From DASUBN01 sp036263155 (GTDB taxonomy: Bacteria > Pseudomonadota > Gammaproteobacteria > Natronospirales > REEB76): a DNA stretch of 8,355 nt. The stretch lies in assembly GCA_036263155.1 (NCBI GenBank), contig DATAHN010000090.1, forward strand, positions 1 through 8,355, in the 5' to 3' direction. Of the stretch, positions 5,967-8,355 are shown one piece after another (position 1 is the stretch's first letter; the number at the start of each line of letters is the position of its first letter). Position numbers and translations under genes: made by a program. The notes beneath the pieces were generated by a model. The model did no database searches, was not told the origin of the DNA, and saw only the letters and a program-made list of their open reading frames with translations.

Positions 5967-7457
5967 TCAGCTGACTTTCAGGCTGAATCCCAGGTCCCTG
6001 AGATTCTTCACTTCCTCTTCCATGTCCGCCTCCAGCAGCGGCCGGCGCTTGAGCCAGCCCTTCTGGAACTTGAGCTTGAGCTGGTTGCCCCGGACCTTGA
6101 AGCTGAAGCGGGGCACCTCGGGCTCATGGCCGCGGTTGAGGGAGTAGGCGAGGCGCAGGAGCGCCGTGAGCCGGCGTGCCCTGTCCTGCTCGGCCCAGGC
6201 GAACCCATAGAACACGTCCGGGTCCACCCGCCCACGGTGGCTGCGCACCAGCGCCGCCAGGAGCTGCTGCTCGTTGCGGGCGAAGCCCGCCATGTCGGCG
6301 TTCGCCAGGATGTAGGCGCCATGCTTGTGGTAACCGCTGCGGGCCACCGCCCGGCCGCACTCGTGCAGCTGCGCTGCCCAGCCCAGGGCGCGTCGGCCGT
6401 CGTCCCCCAGGTCCCAATGGCTCGCGCCGCGGGCGAGCTTCAGCACCGTGTCCGCCACGCGCCGGGCCTGTTCCCGGTCCACGCTGTAGCGGGCCATGAG
6501 CGAGTCCACCGCCGCCGCCCGCACGTCCCGGTCCTTGAGCCGGCCCACCAGGTCCAGCAGCACGCCCTCGCGCAACGCGCCCGGCGCCACCTCCATGACC
6601 CCGAGGTCCAGCGCCTCGAACACCGCTTGGAGCACTGCCACGCCGCCGGCGAACACCGGCGCGCGCTCCGCCTTGAGGCCAGGCAGCTCGTAGCGGCGGT
6701 GGTGTCGCTTCTGCACCAGCAGCTCGGCGAGGCGCAGGAGGTCCGCATGGGTTATCTCGCCGCGGGTCCAGCCCAGCTCCTCCAACACGTTGCTCACCGC
6801 CCGGATGGTCCCGGAAGAGCCCAATGCCACCCGCCAGCCGGCGCGGCGCAGCGCCGCTTCCACCGGTTCCAGGCGGCGGCGCGCCGCCAGCAGCGCATCC
6901 TCGTAGCTCTTGCGGGTGACGCCGGCGCGCAGGAAATGCTGGTCGGTGACGGTGCCGGAACCGATCGCCAGGCTCTCCATCAATTTCGGTTCGCCACCCT
7001 GCCCCGCGATGAGCTCGGTGCTGCCGCCGCCGATGTCCACCACCAGACGCCGCTCGCGGGACGGCGGCAGGTAGGCACAGACGCCCCTATATATGAGCCG
7101 CGCCTCTTCGATACCGCTGATGACCTCGATGGGGTGGCCGAGCATGCGGCCACCCTCGGCGATGAAGTCCTGGCTGGCGCGTGCGCGGCGCAGGGTGTTG
7201 GTGCCCACCGCCCGCACGAACTCCGGGTTGTAGCCCGAGAGCCGGTCGCCGAAGCGCTTGAGGCAGGCAAGCGCCCGCGACTCCGCGTGGCGGGTGATGC
7301 GGCCGCGGACATCCAGCCCCGAGCCGAAGCGCAGCATCTCCCGCATGTTGTCCAGCACTTCGATGCGCCGGCCGGTGACCTGCGCCACCAGCAGGTGGAA
7401 GCTGTTCGAGCCGAGGTCAACAGCGGCCAGGACGTGGGACGCCTGTTTCTTCTTCAT
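5967..7457 (-). CDS. ppx: Exopolyphosphatase (Ppx/GppA family)
   Basis: Ppx removes terminal phosphates from polyphosphate and so opposes Ppk. At 496 aa it fits full-length Ppx (513 in E. coli). The actin-like ATPase-fold motifs are in order: AAVDLGSNSFHLL at 11-23 (phosphate 1), the catalytic glutamate region ISGIEEARLIYRG at 113-125, VVDIGGGSTELI at 139-150 (phosphate 2), and LGSSGTIRAV at 212-221. The C-terminal helical HD-like region has LHECGRAV at 364-371 and GYHKHGAYIL at 375-384. The ATG at 7457 is the only sensible start, although its Shine-Dalgarno sequence is weak (AAG nine to eleven bases upstream). It follows phoU by 29 bp on the same strand, probably co-transcribed. No terminator is visible before it meets ppk. 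GppA (pppGpp hydrolase) is the related alternative; length and the pairing with ppk favour Ppx. Confidence 0.94.
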   Translation of the reverse strand: MKKKQASHVLAAVDLGSNSFHLLVAQVTGRRIEVLDNMREMLRFGSGLDVRGRITRHAESRALACLKRFGDRLSGYNPEFVRAVGTNTLRRARASQDFIAEGGRMLGHPIEVISGIEEARLIYRGVCAYLPPSRERRLVVDIGGGSTELIAGQGGEPKLMESLAIGSGTVTDQHFLRAGVTRKSYEDALLAARRRLEPVEAALRRAGWRVALGSSGTIRAVSNVLEELGWTRGEITHADLLRLAELLVQKRHHRRYELPGLKAERAPVFAGGVAVLQAVFEALDLGVMEVAPGALREGVLLDLVGRLKDRDVRAAAVDSLMARYSVDREQARRVADTVLKLARGASHWDLGDDGRRALGWAAQLHECGRAVARSGYHKHGAYILANADMAGFARNEQQLLAALVRSHRGRVDPDVFYGFAWAEQDRARRLTALLRLAYSLNRGHEPEVPRFSFKVRGNQLKLKFQKGWLKRRPLLEADMEEEVKNLRDLGFSLKVS

Positions 7458-7470
7458 GGACTTAAGGTTA

Positions 7471-7483
7471 CCCCGAAATGGGG
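7471..7483 (-). other. Small hairpin between phoU and ppx
   Basis: CCCC (7471-7474) and GGGG (7480-7483) pair across five bases in the 29-bp gap. No T-tract follows, so it is not a terminator. It could mark a processing point or affect ppx translation, whose ribosome binding site is weak. Confidence 0.3.
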
Positions 7484-7486
7484 CGA

Positions 7487-8188
7487 TTAGACGGGTGCGG
7501 ATAGCGTAGTCACGTGACGCACATCCAAGCCCTCCACGAAGTAGAACACCTGCTCGCTAACGTTCTTGGCATGGTCACCGACCCGTTCCAGGGCCCGGGT
7601 CAGCCACAGCACATAAAGCAGGCGGCGGATGTCGCGGGGATCGGTGCTCATGGCGGCCATGCAGCGGGCGTTGATGGCCTCGTAGCGCTGGTCCACCGCT
7701 GCGTCCCGGCGCAGCACGTCCCGGGCCAGGCGCACGTTGTAGGTCTCGAACGCCATGACCGCGTCGCGCACCATGTCCCGCACATCCTGCCCCAGGAGGC
7801 CGAGCTCGGCGTAGTTGTCACGCGGCCGGTCCATCCCCGTGAGGTGCACGGCGATGCGTGCCACCTTCTCCGCCTCATCGCCGATGCGCTCCAGGTCGGA
7901 GGTGATCTTGATGACCGCCAGCACGTAGCGCAGGTCCATGGCGGTGGGCTGGCGCCGCACGATCACCTGGCTGCATTCGTTGTCGATGGCGACCTCCAGG
8001 TGGTCCACCCGGTAGTCCTCCACCTCCACCTGGTGGGCCAGGTGAACGTCGGCGGTGGTGAGCGCGGTGATCGCCGCGCCGATCTGCCGCTCCACCATGT
8101 GCCCCATGTCCAGCGTCAGGGTACGGATGCGCGTCAGGTCATCGTTGAAGGCATGCGAGATGTGCGTACTGAGATCGTTCACTTCCAT
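7487..8188 (-). CDS. phoU: Phosphate-signalling regulator PhoU
   Basis: PhoU is a cytoplasmic, mainly helical protein that links the Pst transporter to the PhoR kinase and represses the Pho regulon when phosphate is plentiful. The product is 233 aa (241 in E. coli). It has the two PhoU repeats, each with its metal-binding ExxxD-type signature: DLERIGDEAEKVA at 98-110 and RALERVGDHAKNVSE at 198-212. The ATG at 8188 is chosen over the in-frame GTG at 8218: it has GGGAGGG a few bases upstream, and its MEVNDLSTHISHAF matches the usual PhoU N-terminus, while the GTG would overlap the preceding gene. It is followed by ppx (29 bp) and preceded by the end of an unknown gene (19 bp), so it looks like an internal operon gene. 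The usual pstB neighbour is not seen. Confidence 0.96.
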   Translation of the reverse strand: MEVNDLSTHISHAFNDDLTRIRTLTLDMGHMVERQIGAAITALTTADVHLAHQVEVEDYRVDHLEVAIDNECSQVIVRRQPTAMDLRYVLAVIKITSDLERIGDEAEKVARIAVHLTGMDRPRDNYAELGLLGQDVRDMVRDAVMAFETYNVRLARDVLRRDAAVDQRYEAINARCMAAMSTDPRDIRRLLYVLWLTRALERVGDHAKNVSEQVFYFVEGLDVRHVTTLSAPV

Positions 8189-8207
8189 GATCCCTCCCCA
8201 CTGACCG

Positions 8208-8355
8208 TCAGGCGACACCGGCCAGTTCCGGCTCGTCCATCCCCTCGTCTCTTGTGACCGACTCCTGCTCGAACAGCTCGAGGCGGGTCAGCATGTGGGT
8301 CACGGCGCGCCAGGACTCATCCGCCAGCAGGCGGCAGTCGCCCGATCCGCTGCCG
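8208..8355 (-). CDS. C-terminal end of an unidentified protein upstream of phoU
   Basis: The last 48 codons of a minus-strand gene that enters from the right edge, ending at a TGA at 8210-8208. The other two minus-strand frames have stops here. The piece reads CRLLADESWRAVTHMLTRLELFEQE followed by a short acidic tail ending ELAGVA. I do not recognise it. It is not the C-terminus of PstB, which usually precedes PhoU, nor of PhoR. The 19-bp gap to phoU suggests the same operon. The segment is too short for a function. Confidence 0.5.
   Translation of the reverse strand, partial: GSGSGDCRLLADESWRAVTHMLTRLELFEQESVTRDEGMDEPELAGVA

Noticed and set aside
5775..7490. Long plus-strand ORF (571 codons) opposite ppx and overlapping the end of ppk
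   Set aside because: It has the composition of an antisense shadow, overlaps two well-identified genes and has no motif.
7514..8257. Plus-strand ORF opposite phoU
   Set aside because: It is a shadow of phoU with no ribosome binding site or recognisable domain.

Overview
The window is GC-rich bacterial chromosome and reads as a gammaproteobacterial (possibly betaproteobacterial) phosphate locus next to a translation operon. The lineage inference rests on three things: the tRNA-Tyr/tRNA-Gly/tRNA-Thr/tuf order (the E. coli tyrU-glyT-thrT-tufB arrangement without the leading thrU), Pho boxes of enterobacterial type, and closely E. coli-like Ppk, Ppx, PhoU and PstS. The genus cannot be named from the sequence.

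Layout. 1-614 (minus strand): a promoter, tRNA-Tyr(GTA), tRNA-Gly(TCC), tRNA-Thr(GGT) and the first 44 codons of tuf, which runs off the left edge. 776-2056 (minus): pstS with a strong terminator and two tandem Pho boxes upstream. 2115-2346 (minus): a 50-codon, arginine-rich small ORF with a good Shine-Dalgarno sequence and its own terminator; I do not recognise it. 2468-3773 (minus): a signal-peptide-bearing outer-membrane porin with a terminator and a near-perfect Pho box. 3852-5958 (plus): ppk, divergent from the porin, with its own Pho box and -10. 5967-8188 (minus): ppx and phoU, convergent with ppk (8 bp between stop codons). 8208-8355 (minus): the last 48 codons of an unidentified gene just upstream of phoU.

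How it fits together (inference from known families). The porin would admit phosphate or an anionic phosphorus source across the outer membrane. PstS would bind it in the periplasm for an ABC transporter encoded elsewhere, since pstC, pstA and pstB are not here. PhoU would report on transport to the PhoR/PhoB system. PhoB would activate porin, pstS and ppk through the three Pho-box promoters. Ppk would store phosphate as polyphosphate and Ppx would release it.

No mobile element, CRISPR array, frameshift or pseudogene was seen. The points most worth a second look are the unrecognised small protein inside the Pho cluster, the ppk Pho box that overlaps the usual ATG choice and so moves the likely start codon, the tandem phased Pho boxes at pstS, and a 12-nt exact anti-tRNA-Tyr segment in the tRNA operon.
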